Positions 1 to 8,081 of a DNA stretch of 64,000 nt are shown here, one piece after another. Source of the stretch: Candidatus Omnitrophota bacterium (GTDB taxonomy: Bacteria; Omnitrophota; Omnitrophia; Omnitrophales; Aquincolibacteriaceae); assembly GCA_903820505.1 (NCBI GenBank), contig CAIJHQ010000014.1:51728-115727 (forward strand). Direction: 5' to 3'. The position numbers and the translations under genes are program-made. Position 1 is the first letter of the stretch, and every line of letters starts with the position of its first letter. Below the pieces are notes generated by a model. That model had not been told where the DNA came from and did no database searches. It worked only from the letters and a program-made list of their open reading frames with translations.

Positions 1-606
1 CGCGCTGTTTGCGATCGGAACGTACCGGTCCTTGGCCCGAATGTGGGGCAGGAACATCGTCGGCGAATACCGGTTCCAGACCTTCAGGGGATGGATATAA
101 CAATTCCCTTCATGATGGTAGACGTCGATGAGGATCTGCGTCGTATCGCGGATACGCGCGACCGTCTTGAAAGAATGCCGGTTCCGCAAGAGCGAAAAAA
201 AAGCGATCGTATTGAGTTCGAAAAGGTACGGGCAGGTGATCTTGAAAAAGTTCCCGATCATCAGGTCATTGGACCAGGCGGAAAGTAGTTCGGACAAGCA
301 ATCAAAAACATAGAAAACCCCTTCCCCTTCGGTCCGGGCAATGCTGTTGACTTGCGCCGAGAACGGTTCAAATCCCGCGTGAGGATCAAGCTTGTAGACC
401 TTGATCCCCGCCTCTTCCTTCAACAGGGGTTCGTGCTGGGCGAAGCGGATGTAGACGAGCCTCCGTTTTTCTTCGAGGGCCTTTTGAACGAAGGGGTTCA
501 CAAAATCCGCGTAATGTTCAAGTGCGTCCATCTGCCAGACAACATTGTCCCCTAACTGCAGCCCGGTGATCACCTTGTCCAAACCCTTAACGCCCGTACT
601 GATCAT
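1..606 (-). CDS. KaiC/RecA-fold domain protein, N-terminal part only
   Basis: The frame is open from an ATG at 606 to the window edge, giving 202 residues; the C-terminus lies outside. An AGAGGAG ribosome-binding site lies about 7 bases upstream and a promoter at 658-685. The start M-I-S-T-G-V-K-G-L-D resembles the N-terminus of KaiC/RadA-like ATPase domains, but the Walker A position reads G-L-Q-L-G-D-N-V-V-W-Q and lacks the GKT, so nucleotide binding is doubtful. Conserved-looking blocks follow (VFDCLSELLSAW near residue 105; RYSPTMFLPH near 185). From memory, similar domains occur at the N-terminus of proteins annotated as PEP synthase/pyruvate phosphate dikinase in delta-proteobacteria, so the missing part could be a PEP/pyruvate-binding region. 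That is a family-memory inference and cannot be tested here. Confidence 0.6.
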   Translation of the reverse strand, partial: MISTGVKGLDKVITGLQLGDNVVWQMDALEHYADFVNPFVQKALEEKRRLVYIRFAQHEPLLKEEAGIKVYKLDPHAGFEPFSAQVNSIARTEGEGVFYVFDCLSELLSAWSNDLMIGNFFKITCPYLFELNTIAFFSLLRNRHSFKTVARIRDTTQILIDVYHHEGNCYIHPLKVWNRYSPTMFLPHIRAKDRYVPIANSA

Positions 607-657
607 AACTTGCTCCTCTTAACTTTTTAGCCCCGCACGGCCCGGAAATGACCGCTC

Positions 658-685
658 ATTATAGGTCAATCAAAAATTCTCACAA
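658..685 (-). promoter_or_regulatory. Promoter for the KaiC-like gene
   Basis: On the minus strand a perfect -10 TATAAT (658-663) lies 16 bases downstream of TTGTGA (680-685), which matches the -35 consensus at four of six positions. It overlaps the last codons of mqnC and sits about 52 bases before the ATG at 606, so the gene can be expressed separately from the menaquinone operon. Confidence 0.5.
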
Positions 686-1739
686 TATTATAATTGGTGT
701 CGCGCTGAACAGGCACGAAGCCGGCATCTCGGATGACGCGGATCAGGTCCTCCCGCCGTGCGTCCGCTTTGATCCCGGTGGGCTCCAGGACCTTATCTTC
801 GATCAGCGTTCCTCCCATATCATCGCAGCCGAAGGCGAGCGCGATCTGCCCGAGCTTCAGTCCCTCGGTAAGCCAGCCGCTCTGGATGTGATCAAAATTA
901 TCGAGCATCAGACGTGTAATCGCCACGGTCCTCAGATAATCGTCCCCGCCCGCGGGTTTGAGACCGTTCATGTCCGGTGTTCGGTCAGGGACAAAACTCC
1001 ACGGAATGAAAGCCCGGAAGCCATGGGTCCGGTCCTGCAACTCCCGGAGTTTTACAAGATGAAGGACCCTTTCTTCCAGTGTTTCGATATGCCCGAAAAC
1101 CATGGTCGCGGTCGTCTTAAGACCCGCTTCATGAGCGGTCCGCATGACCTCCAGCCACCGGTCTGAAGAGATCTTCTTCGGACTGATCCGTTGACGGACG
1201 CGTTCCACAAGGATTTCCGCTCCCCCGCCCGGCAACGAATTCAGTCCGGCTTCTTTGAACATACGGAAAAGCTCCGCCAGCGGCACGCCGCTTTTTTGTG
1301 ACAATCGGTCCATCTCGATCGCCGAAAATGAATGAATGTGGATCTGCGGGAACCTTTCATGAATGGCCCGTACTATTCCCAAATAATAATCCAGCGGAAG
1401 ATCGGGATGAACGCCGCCCTGGATCAACACCTGCGTTCCGCCGCTCGCCGCGAGCTCCGCGACTTTCGAGAGAACTTCATCGAGGGAAAGAACATAGGCC
1501 CCGGCGTCACCGGGCTTGCAGTGGAACGCACAAAAATCACAGCCCACCGTACAAACATTCGTGTAACTGATATTACGGTCCACGACGAACGTTACGGCGT
1601 TCGGCAAAAGCCTTCGCGTGACCGCCTGCGCCGCCTTCCCCAGCGTTAAAAGATCGGCCGCATATAAGCGCGTGCCGTCCTCCGCGGAAAGCCGTTCTCC
1701 CTTGATCCTTCTTTCAATGATCCTTCCGCAGACGTCCAT
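666..1739 (-). CDS. mqnC: Cyclic dehypoxanthinyl futalosine synthase MqnC
   Basis: A 357-residue radical SAM enzyme that cyclises dehypoxanthinyl futalosine in the futalosine route to menaquinone. The cluster C-T-V-G-C-D-F-C is the CxxxCxxC motif that binds the 4Fe-4S cluster, near residue 65. The block GTQVLIQGG followed by HPDLPLDYY, and a later SLPGGGAEIL, favour MqnC over the related aminofutalosine synthase MqnE, which usually has a HIVGG block. It starts at the base after the mqnA stop codon, so the two are translationally adjacent. It is the last gene of the menaquinone operon and ends in TGA. The MqnC versus MqnE call is by motif only. Confidence 0.88.
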   Translation of the reverse strand: MDVCGRIIERRIKGERLSAEDGTRLYAADLLTLGKAAQAVTRRLLPNAVTFVVDRNISYTNVCTVGCDFCAFHCKPGDAGAYVLSLDEVLSKVAELAASGGTQVLIQGGVHPDLPLDYYLGIVRAIHERFPQIHIHSFSAIEMDRLSQKSGVPLAELFRMFKEAGLNSLPGGGAEILVERVRQRISPKKISSDRWLEVMRTAHEAGLKTTATMVFGHIETLEERVLHLVKLRELQDRTHGFRAFIPWSFVPDRTPDMNGLKPAGGDDYLRTVAITRLMLDNFDHIQSGWLTEGLKLGQIALAFGCDDMGGTLIEDKVLEPTGIKADARREDLIRVIRDAGFVPVQRDTNYNIVRIFD

Positions 1740-2582
1740 CTAGGAGAGGGTCCTCAGGGGCTTAGGCGCAGGGGCGAGACCTTCCCGATGCGCCAATTCG
1801 AAATAGCGCATCAGTCCTTCCTTCATTTCCGGATCAAGCGCGTACTGAAGATTCACGAGATAACCCAACAATTGACAGAATTTCTTATCCGCCGGCGCGA
1901 TCCCCACGGCTTGTTTCAAAAGCGCTTCAGGGTCCGAGAGATTTTTCGACAGCGTCTCTTTCAATATCGCTCCAAAACGAAGAGCGCGCTGGGACTCCTG
2001 CTCCGCAAAATCCCGGCGCGCGGCCCAAACGGCGAACACGAACGGCTTCCCGGTCCATTCCTGCCACAATGCTGCCAGATCGTATTTATAGATCATCTCC
2101 TTGGGCTGGCAGAAAAGAGCTTCGTCACCTATCAAAAGTGCCGCGGGATATTTCTTGAGCATGGCCTCGGGATCCTGTTCCGTGCTGTCATAAGTATTCG
2201 TAAGCCCGTATCGCTGCCTCAAGAGGATCTTCAACAACCCGGACGAGCTGAGACTTTCCCGTGAAAGTGCGATCACGGCATGGTCCAGCTGTTCGATCGT
2301 TTTCTTGGAAATCAGAAGCACGCTGCGTGCGAAGATCCGCGCCCCGATCCCGAGATCGGAGATCAAAAAGTAGTCGTCTTGATGTTGGAGGTATTCGAGA
2401 GAAGAGACCGGAGCGGCATCGACCGTCCCGTCCTGCATGGCCCGATTGATCGCGGCCGGATGGGACTCGAAAAAGCTCGCTTCGATACCTTCCTCACGGA
2501 GCCTTTCCGCAAGTCCAAAGTAGAACGGCAAACAGTTGAGGTACCGGATCTTCCCGATCCGGAGCGGGACCGACGCCATCAT
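1740..2582 (-). CDS. mqnA: Chorismate dehydratase MqnA
   Basis: A 280-residue periplasmic-binding-protein-fold enzyme that dehydrates chorismate to 3-enolpyruvylbenzoate, the first step of the futalosine pathway. The N-terminus LRIGKIRYLNCLPFYF and the later block DAAPVSSLEYL are typical of the family. I chose the ATG at 2582 because it forms an ATGA overlap with the ubiX stop; the longer frame to 2621 would run further into ubiX. The stop codon is TAG, which matters for reading the TAG inside the giant gene as a real stop. Confidence 0.9.
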   Translation of the reverse strand: MMASVPLRIGKIRYLNCLPFYFGLAERLREEGIEASFFESHPAAINRAMQDGTVDAAPVSSLEYLQHQDDYFLISDLGIGARIFARSVLLISKKTIEQLDHAVIALSRESLSSSGLLKILLRQRYGLTNTYDSTEQDPEAMLKKYPAALLIGDEALFCQPKEMIYKYDLAALWQEWTGKPFVFAVWAARRDFAEQESQRALRFGAILKETLSKNLSDPEALLKQAVGIAPADKKFCQLLGYLVNLQYALDPEMKEGLMRYFELAHREGLAPAPKPLRTLS

Positions 2583-3307
2583 GCGTGCCCGGGAACGTCC
2601 TTCGACAGACTTCCCACCCATCGGGGATACAGCGCGTGCGGGATACCGAGTTGGTCCATGATCTTTCCGACCACGAAATCCACCAATTCATGAACCTCTT
2701 TCTGTCCGCTGTAAAAAGCGGGCATGGCAGGAACGATCCGGACGCCCAGGCGCGCGAGTTTCAGCATATTTTCGAGATGGATCGCGGAAAGCGGCGTTTC
2801 GCGCGGGACAAGGACCAGCTTGCGGCCTTCCTTGATCGTGCAGTCGGCGGCCCTATGGATCAGGTTCTGACTCAATCCCGAGGCGATCGCTCCAAGGGTC
2901 CCCATACTGCACGGAACCACGACCATCCCCTCCGCCGGATAAGAACCGCTCGCGATCGGCGCGGTAAAATCTTTGAAGCTATGGAAATGGATCGTCTCCA
3001 TGCTGTCATTTCCGCAAACCCCACTCTTGTCATTCCCGCGTGCTTCTAGCGGGAATCCAGCGTTTGGGTCCCCGATTAAAGCATTCGAGGACGACCCGTC
3101 TGTCGCTCCGATCCCGAGTAATTCACATATCTCCCGGCCGCTCTTGCTCCCAAAAATGTCGATCCCGAGCTCCTCTTTGATGACGATCCGCGCGGTATCT
3201 GAGATCACAAGCTCCACGGGGACTTTTTGTTCCGCCAAAACCTGCAAAAGCCGCACGCCGTAGAGAATGCCGCTCGCTCCCGTGATCGCCACAATATAAG
3301 GTTTCAT
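2579..3307 (-). CDS. ubiX: UbiX-type flavin prenyltransferase with an in-frame palindromic insert
   Basis: Makes prenylated FMN, the cofactor of UbiD decarboxylases; in futalosine operons this paralogue is also called mqnM. The N-terminus VAITGASGILYGVRLL and the blocks APIASGSYPAEGMVV and LVLVPRETPL are family signatures. At 242 residues it is about 40 longer than usual. The surplus lies near residues 65-103, between ICELLGIG and IHFHSFKDF, and includes DPNAGFPLEARGND, the translation of a palindromic repeat at 3029-3095. The frame is kept and downstream signatures are intact, so the protein is probably still functional. It overlaps mqnA by four bases and follows the prenyltransferase gene by nine. 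Confidence 0.9.
   Translation of the reverse strand: MKPYIVAITGASGILYGVRLLQVLAEQKVPVELVISDTARIVIKEELGIDIFGSKSGREICELLGIGATDGSSSNALIGDPNAGFPLEARGNDKSGVCGNDSMETIHFHSFKDFTAPIASGSYPAEGMVVVPCSMGTLGAIASGLSQNLIHRAADCTIKEGRKLVLVPRETPLSAIHLENMLKLARLGVRIVPAMPAFYSGQKEVHELVDFVVGKIMDQLGIPHALYPRWVGSLSKDVPGHA
3029..3095. repeat. Palindromic element inserted inside ubiX
   Basis: The element begins GTCATTCCCGC and contains two hairpins. The first has perfect 8-base arms, ATTCCCGC and GCGGGAAT, at 3032-3056. The second has arms GTCCCCGA and TCGAGGAC with one mismatch. A related element with the same outer ends (GTCAT and ATGAC-like) lies at 23665-23733. It is read through in frame as part of UbiX, much as Rickettsia palindromic elements are. 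Confidence 0.75.
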
Positions 3308-3316
3308 GATCCCTTT

Positions 3317-4177
3317 CTAAAAGATCACATCCAACGCGGTCGCCGCGAACAGCGTGAGGCTCACGAACGCGTTCATCACGAAAAAAGCTTCATTCATCTT
3401 CGAAACGCCGCAAGAACGCAGGGTCTGATGTTCCCGGATCAAAAAATAGACCGCCGCGAGAATGCCGAGACCGTAGATCAGCCCCATCCCTCCGAACAAC
3501 CCGGCCACGGCCCAGCAAAGAACGGCCACCCCGTGCATCGCCTTCGTCAGCCGCAGCGTTCTTGCCTGTCCGAATTTCGCCGGAACAGAATGAAGACCGG
3601 CCGACCGGTCGAACTCCATGTCCTGAAGCGCGTAGATCATGTCAAAACCGGCGACCCAGGTCATGACCCCGGCGGTCAAAAAAGCCGGCGCCCACGCGAA
3701 ATGTCCCGTCACCGCGATCCATGCTCCGTAAGGGGCGATCCCAAGGATCAACCCGAGCACGAAGTGCGAGCCCCAAGTGAACCGTTTCATGAACGGATAA
3801 AGAATCGCGAGCGACACAGGCACCGGCGAAAGCCAAAAACACAAAGTTCCGAGCCGGTAAGCGCTCACTTCAAAGACCCATCCTGCGAAGACCGCGAGCG
3901 CCCAAACCAGCGGAAGGGACAATCGTTTTTGCGGTAACGCCCTTCCCGTGGTCCTGGGATTGGCCGCATCGATACGCAGGTCCAACAACCGGTTCAGCGC
4001 CATCGCCATGGTCCGGAAGCTCACCATCGCAACCGTGATCCAGAAGAAGATACCGAACTCCGGCCATCGCTTTGCCGCCATCAGGAGTCCCATATAGGCG
4101 AAGGGAAGCGCGAAGACCGAGTGCTCGAATTTGATCATTTCGAGAAAAAGCGCCGGCTTAGCGAAGATACTTCTCAT
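3317..4177 (-). CDS. mqnP: UbiA-family prenyltransferase of the futalosine pathway (MqnP)
   Basis: A 286-residue membrane enzyme that attaches a polyprenyl chain to the naphthoate precursor of menaquinone. The first aspartate-rich motif, NRLLDLRID, is at residues 62-70, and the second, around LQDMEFDR, is about 120 residues later. Hydrophobic stretches fit roughly eight membrane helices. The start at 4177 overlaps the end of ubiD by about 20 bases; a later ATG at 4138 is possible but has no better ribosome site. The neighbours ubiD, ubiX, mqnA and mqnC make MqnP more likely than a 4-hydroxybenzoate prenyltransferase of ubiquinone synthesis. Confidence 0.87.
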   Translation of the reverse strand: MRSIFAKPALFLEMIKFEHSVFALPFAYMGLLMAAKRWPEFGIFFWITVAMVSFRTMAMALNRLLDLRIDAANPRTTGRALPQKRLSLPLVWALAVFAGWVFEVSAYRLGTLCFWLSPVPVSLAILYPFMKRFTWGSHFVLGLILGIAPYGAWIAVTGHFAWAPAFLTAGVMTWVAGFDMIYALQDMEFDRSAGLHSVPAKFGQARTLRLTKAMHGVAVLCWAVAGLFGGMGLIYGLGILAAVYFLIREHQTLRSCGVSKMNEAFFVMNAFVSLTLFAATALDVIF

Positions 4178-5627
4178 CCAATCCGTACTCTTGCCAGCGT
4201 AAGGAGACTTTTTTCCGGACCTCATCGCTCATCACGACGTCCTCAGGCCAGGGACGCTTCATCCCCTCGGCCTCGCTTTTGCGTGTGGCATCGATCCCGA
4301 TCTTGGAACCGGCCAGGTCCTGGGGTGCTGCGTGATCCAGTTCGTCCAGCGGACCCTCGCCGAACACGACATCCCTTTTCGGATCAAGATTATTGAGGAC
4401 CCGCCACGCGACTTCGTGGAGGTCCTGGATGTGAACGTCCTGATCGAGCACGATGATCATCTTCGAGAACATCATTTGCCCGAGCCCCCAAAGCGCGTGA
4501 ATGATCTTTTTCCCCTGTTCCGGATAACTTTTTCGGATCGCAACGATCAGGCAGTTGTGGAACGAGCCTTCCAGCGGCAGGTGGATGTCCGTGATCTCGG
4601 GAAACTGTTTCTGGATCATCGGAAGGAAGATCTTCTCGATCGCTTTCCCCATGTAGCAATCTTCCATCGGTGGGCGGCCGACCACGGTCGCAACATAAAT
4701 GGGATCGGTGCGGTGCGTCATGCAAGTGACATGGAACACCGGGAATTCCTTGGCCCGCGAATAAAAGCCCGTGTGGTCGCCGAAGGGTCCCTCCGTCCGC
4801 ATTTCCCCTTCTTCAACATACCCTTCCAGCACGATCTCCGCTTCCGCCGGAACCTCCAGGTCGATCGTTTTGCATTTCACAAGCCCTACGGCTTTTCTGC
4901 GGAGAAATCCCGCGAGCATCAGCTCGTCGAGACCGCTCGGCAGCGGGCAGGCCGCCGCGAACATGGTCGCCGGGTCCGCGCCGATCACGCAGGCGACCGG
5001 CATTCTCCTCCGGCTTCCCTTTCCCAGCTTGCGGAAATGTTCCGCGCCGTCCTTGTGGATCTGCCAGTGCATGCCGGTCGTCCGGTCGTCATAAACGTGC
5101 ATCCGGTAAAGTCCTACGTTGCGCTGGTTGGTCTCGGGATCTTTGGTGATCACGAGCGGAAAAGTAATGAACCTGCCGCCGTCCTTGGGCCAGCACTGAA
5201 GGACCGGAAGTTTGTCCAGCATGGGACCTTCTCCCGGATGGATCACGTTCTCCTGGCACGGCGCTTGCTTCACCACTTTGGGAACGACTTCATTGAGTTC
5301 GGTGAGCTTCGGGATCATGGCGATCTTTTCGAAAAGCCCCCGCGGGGTCCTGAGGTTCAGGAAGGACTGGATCCTGTCGGCGACCTCGGAAATGTCGCTA
5401 ACGCCCAGCGCCAGCGCCATTCTTTTCCAGGAACCGAAAAGGTTGACCACCAGGGGTATGGAAGAGCCCTTGACCTGCCTGAAAAAAAGAGCGGGGCCCT
5501 GTTTTTTCACGACCCGGTCATAAATTTCCGTGATTTCCAGCACGGGATCGACCGGGACGTCCACGTCCGCAATCTCCCCCTGCTCACGAAGGGTCCGGAT
5601 AAATTCACGCAGGTCTTTAAATGTCAT
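4158..5627 (-). CDS. ubiD: UbiD-family decarboxylase (MqnL-like)
   Basis: A 489-residue prenyl-FMN-dependent aromatic acid decarboxylase, presumed to decarboxylate the naphthoate intermediate in menaquinone synthesis. The block RTEGPFGDHTGFYS near residue 275 is the UbiD signature, and the length fits the family. I took the ATG giving MTFKDLREFIR as start; the frame extends to 5669 but the family begins at this point. The start overlaps the end of the membrane protein gene upstream by 11 bases. Clustering with the UbiX gene that makes its cofactor supports the assignment. Confidence 0.9.
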   Translation of the reverse strand: MTFKDLREFIRTLREQGEIADVDVPVDPVLEITEIYDRVVKKQGPALFFRQVKGSSIPLVVNLFGSWKRMALALGVSDISEVADRIQSFLNLRTPRGLFEKIAMIPKLTELNEVVPKVVKQAPCQENVIHPGEGPMLDKLPVLQCWPKDGGRFITFPLVITKDPETNQRNVGLYRMHVYDDRTTGMHWQIHKDGAEHFRKLGKGSRRRMPVACVIGADPATMFAAACPLPSGLDELMLAGFLRRKAVGLVKCKTIDLEVPAEAEIVLEGYVEEGEMRTEGPFGDHTGFYSRAKEFPVFHVTCMTHRTDPIYVATVVGRPPMEDCYMGKAIEKIFLPMIQKQFPEITDIHLPLEGSFHNCLIVAIRKSYPEQGKKIIHALWGLGQMMFSKMIIVLDQDVHIQDLHEVAWRVLNNLDPKRDVVFGEGPLDELDHAAPQDLAGSKIGIDATRKSEAEGMKRPWPEDVVMSDEVRKKVSLRWQEYGLDEKYLR

Positions 5628-6294
5628 AGAGATTCCTGTTCTTCTTCCAAAAACAACGGCATTGATCAAAGGGCGCGCGGATCAACGATGAAAGCCCTCT
5701 GAACGCGATCGCCTGATTGAGCTTCTTGAGGTACATGAGTTCGTTCATCTGAAAAGACCCGGATTGGTAGAGAAGCGCCGTGGTCTTTTCCTTGGTCTCC
5801 AGTTCGAACGGCAGGTCGAACATCCCCATAAGCATCACGGTCGCAAAGCATCCGAGGCCCATGTTGATAAAAAATTGCAGGCCGGGAACCGATCTCCCGA
5901 GCACAAGCAGCACCCATCCGCTTAAAACCATGAAACGGACCACGAACGCGACGCGGCGCTTCAGACGGATCCAGAAGGTCATATTGGAAAGCTGGCCTTT
6001 CAGGAACGCCAGGCGAGCGGCACGAAGAATGGAAAGGAAATCGCGCCCTCCGTAGACCCGGGGTTCAACGAACAACCCTTCCGAGGATGGATATTCTTCA
6101 GTAGGTTCAAGCGGCGTCACTCCGATCTGGGAAAGCTTCGCCTGATCCAGCACAAAGCGGGCGACCTCGCATCCCGTGACCGCGGTCTGGTACTGCGGCT
6201 GGGCGTATTTCCAGAACACCCACCGTCCATAGAGCGTAAAACAGAGGGAAACACCGACCGTCCCGATCAGGAAAATCCAATGGATTAGCCCCAT
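5617..6294 (-). CDS. YugP-like membrane protein lacking the zinc protease motif
   Basis: A 225-residue protein with an N-terminal membrane helix and a hydrophobic pair near residues 115-160. Segments TGCEVARFVLDQAKL, VYGGRDFLSILRAARLAFL and FDLPFELETKEK line up with the YugP-type neutral zinc metallopeptidase family (TGAEVARRIL, VYHGRS...AAHEVGH, LPVEFDAS). Where the family has HEVGH this protein has RLAFL, so the zinc ligands and the catalytic glutamate are missing. I infer a catalytically dead homologue. It is first in the menaquinone operon and overlaps ubiD by 11 bases. The alignment is by eye and needs a profile search. Confidence 0.55.
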   Translation of the reverse strand: MGLIHWIFLIGTVGVSLCFTLYGRWVFWKYAQPQYQTAVTGCEVARFVLDQAKLSQIGVTPLEPTEEYPSSEGLFVEPRVYGGRDFLSILRAARLAFLKGQLSNMTFWIRLKRRVAFVVRFMVLSGWVLLVLGRSVPGLQFFINMGLGCFATVMLMGMFDLPFELETKEKTTALLYQSGSFQMNELMYLKKLNQAIAFRGLSSLIRAPFDQCRCFWKKNRNLYDI

Positions 6295-6302
6295 GTCTCC
6301 TG

Positions 6303-6308
6303 ATTATA
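6303..6308 (-). promoter_or_regulatory. -10 box immediately before the menaquinone operon
   Basis: A perfect TATAAT on the minus strand ends eight bases before the ATG at 6294. The hexamer 17 bases further up, TAGAGC, is a poor -35. If this is the -10 element the mRNA would begin at or close to the start codon. An AGGAG sits between the box and the ATG, three bases from the ATG. Confidence 0.4.
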
Positions 6309-6412
6309 GACCAACCGGCACCTCGGCTCTACGATTTTTATGGCGGGGACCACCATCGGGAAAACCTTCCCGGGCAGTTTTAAAAAATGAAAAAGAGGCG
6401 TCCCGTAAAACT

Positions 6413-7336
6413 CTACGGTCGGGAATCAAGGGACCGCAAAAGCTCCTGCATATCCTCAGGAAGCTCGCTGGTCAGGGAGACCCATTTTTTAGTGCGTGGC
6501 TGTTCGAAACCAAGGGTGGAAGCGTGGAGCGCCTGACGCCGGATCGGCGGAAAAGGGATCCCGTAAAAAGTGTCTCCCAGAATGGGGTGCCCCATATGCG
6601 CGAAATGAACACGGATCTGATGGGTGCGTCCGGTCTTGGGACGGATCTCCACCAGCGTCGCGTTCGCGAACCGTTTGACGACGCGGAAAAACGTCACGGC
6701 GTCTTTGCCGCCAGAAGGACGGATGACCACTTTTTTGCGGTTGAGAAAGGCCCGTCCCACAGGTTCTTCGCAGACCCCCTCATCGTGCTGCACCACGCCT
6801 CTGACGACCGCGTGATAGACCCGGTCGATGGTATGGTCCTTGAACTGACGCGCGAGTTTGGCGTGCGTATAGTCGTTCTTCGCGACGACCAGAAGGCCGG
6901 AGGTGTCCTTGTCGAGGCGGTGGACAATACCTGGGCGAACCTTGTCTTTGGCATTTCCGAGCGTCTGCGTATGAAAAAGAAGCGCATTGACAAGAGTGTG
7001 ATGAGGGTTCCCGTGCGCCGGATGCACGACCATCCCGGCCGCTTTATCGACGACAAGGCAGTCGTCATCCTCATAAACGATCTTGAGCGGAATGGCTTCG
7101 GCGGGCAGGTCTTCCAGGGGAGTTTCCAGTTTCTCCACGCGAACCTTCTCCCCTTCCTTGACGGGATAATGCGGCGTCATGACCGCCCCGTTCACGAGAA
7201 CGGCGCCGTTCTTAATCCTCTTCTGGATCTGGGCGCGCGAATGCTGGGAGGACATTTTCTCGGCGAGAAAAACGTCGAGCCGGCGATGGGCCTCCTGGGG
7301 CGCGACAACGAATTCCTCAAAACGGTTCTTCGGCAT
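6413..7336 (-). CDS. rluD: RluD-family 23S rRNA pseudouridine synthase
   Basis: A 307-residue enzyme converting uridines of 23S rRNA to pseudouridine. It has an N-terminal S4 RNA-binding domain (RRLDVFLAEKM through VLVNGAVM) followed by the catalytic domain, with the signature HRLDKDTSGLLVVAK holding the catalytic aspartate near residue 140, and GRTHQIRVHFAHMGHP later on. The start MPKNRFEEF lies eight bases after the lgt stop. It is the last gene of the dksA-lspA-lgt-rluD operon. Whether it is RluD or a close relative such as RluC cannot be settled by eye. Confidence 0.88.
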   Translation of the reverse strand: MPKNRFEEFVVAPQEAHRRLDVFLAEKMSSQHSRAQIQKRIKNGAVLVNGAVMTPHYPVKEGEKVRVEKLETPLEDLPAEAIPLKIVYEDDDCLVVDKAAGMVVHPAHGNPHHTLVNALLFHTQTLGNAKDKVRPGIVHRLDKDTSGLLVVAKNDYTHAKLARQFKDHTIDRVYHAVVRGVVQHDEGVCEEPVGRAFLNRKKVVIRPSGGKDAVTFFRVVKRFANATLVEIRPKTGRTHQIRVHFAHMGHPILGDTFYGIPFPPIRRQALHASTLGFEQPRTKKWVSLTSELPEDMQELLRSLDSRP

Positions 7337-7343
7337 ACGCGTC

Positions 7344-8081
7344 CTACGGGACTTTTTTCTGATGGATCTTGAACAGAACAAAAGCGGCAATAATGATCGC
7401 GCCGCTCAGCCACTGGTTCGACGTCAGCCCCAATACGGTCCAGCCCGGCTCGCGCAGAAATTCGATCAGGTAGCGGCCCATCCCGTACAGGAGAAAATAA
7501 AGCAGGCTGATCTGCCCGTCAAAATGGGGTTTTTTCCGCTTATGGATTAGAAAAAAGAAAAGCGCCAGGTCGTAAAGGGCTTCGTAAAGCTGGGTGGGAT
7601 GCACCGGCTGCGCGACGTCCGGAAACTTCACCGCCCATGGAAAATTGCATGCTTTCCCGTAGCAGCAACCGTTCAGGAAACATCCGATCCTTCCGAATGC
7701 ATGGGTCAGCACCCCGTAGGGAATGATAAGATCGAGCGAGCGCCAGAATGAAAGCTTTTGCCGGCGGGTCAAAAACCAGAAACCCGCCACAGCAGCGATC
7801 GCTCCCCCGTAAAAAATGAGCCCCCCCTCCCAGACCGCGAAGACCTTCAGCGGCTCGTTCCAATAATACGGAAGGTTCTGCGCAACATAAAAAAGCCGCG
7901 CACCGGCAAATCCCCAGATCAGCACCGTAGAGATCATGTCGAAAACGGTTTCCGCCCCAAAGGATCCTTCTTTCAGAGCCTGTCGTTTCATCAGGAAAAG
8001 GGCGAACAAAACTCCGATAGCGATGCTCAGTCCGTAGGAATAAAGATGGAAGGGGCCGAAGGACAGAAGGACCGGTCTCAT
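7344..8081 (-). CDS. lgt: Prolipoprotein diacylglyceryl transferase Lgt
   Basis: A 245-residue inner-membrane enzyme that transfers diacylglycerol to the lipobox cysteine of prolipoproteins. It has several membrane helices and the family block HAFGRIGCFLNGCCYGK, which contains the conserved arginine, near residue 130; GMGRYLIEFLREP follows near the C-terminus. The start forms an ATGA overlap with the lspA stop. Its position next to lspA, the next enzyme of lipoprotein maturation, supports the call. Confidence 0.95.
   Translation of the reverse strand: MRPVLLSFGPFHLYSYGLSIAIGVLFALFLMKRQALKEGSFGAETVFDMISTVLIWGFAGARLFYVAQNLPYYWNEPLKVFAVWEGGLIFYGGAIAAVAGFWFLTRRQKLSFWRSLDLIIPYGVLTHAFGRIGCFLNGCCYGKACNFPWAVKFPDVAQPVHPTQLYEALYDLALFFFLIHKRKKPHFDGQISLLYFLLYGMGRYLIEFLREPGWTVLGLTSNQWLSGAIIIAAFVLFKIHQKKVP

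Noticed and set aside
4332..5702. Long plus-strand open frames opposite real genes (also 13555-16302, 26701-28794, 54148-55638)
   Set aside because: They lie antisense to well-supported genes, show the arginine/proline-rich composition of reverse-strand reading in GC-rich DNA and carry no domain motif.
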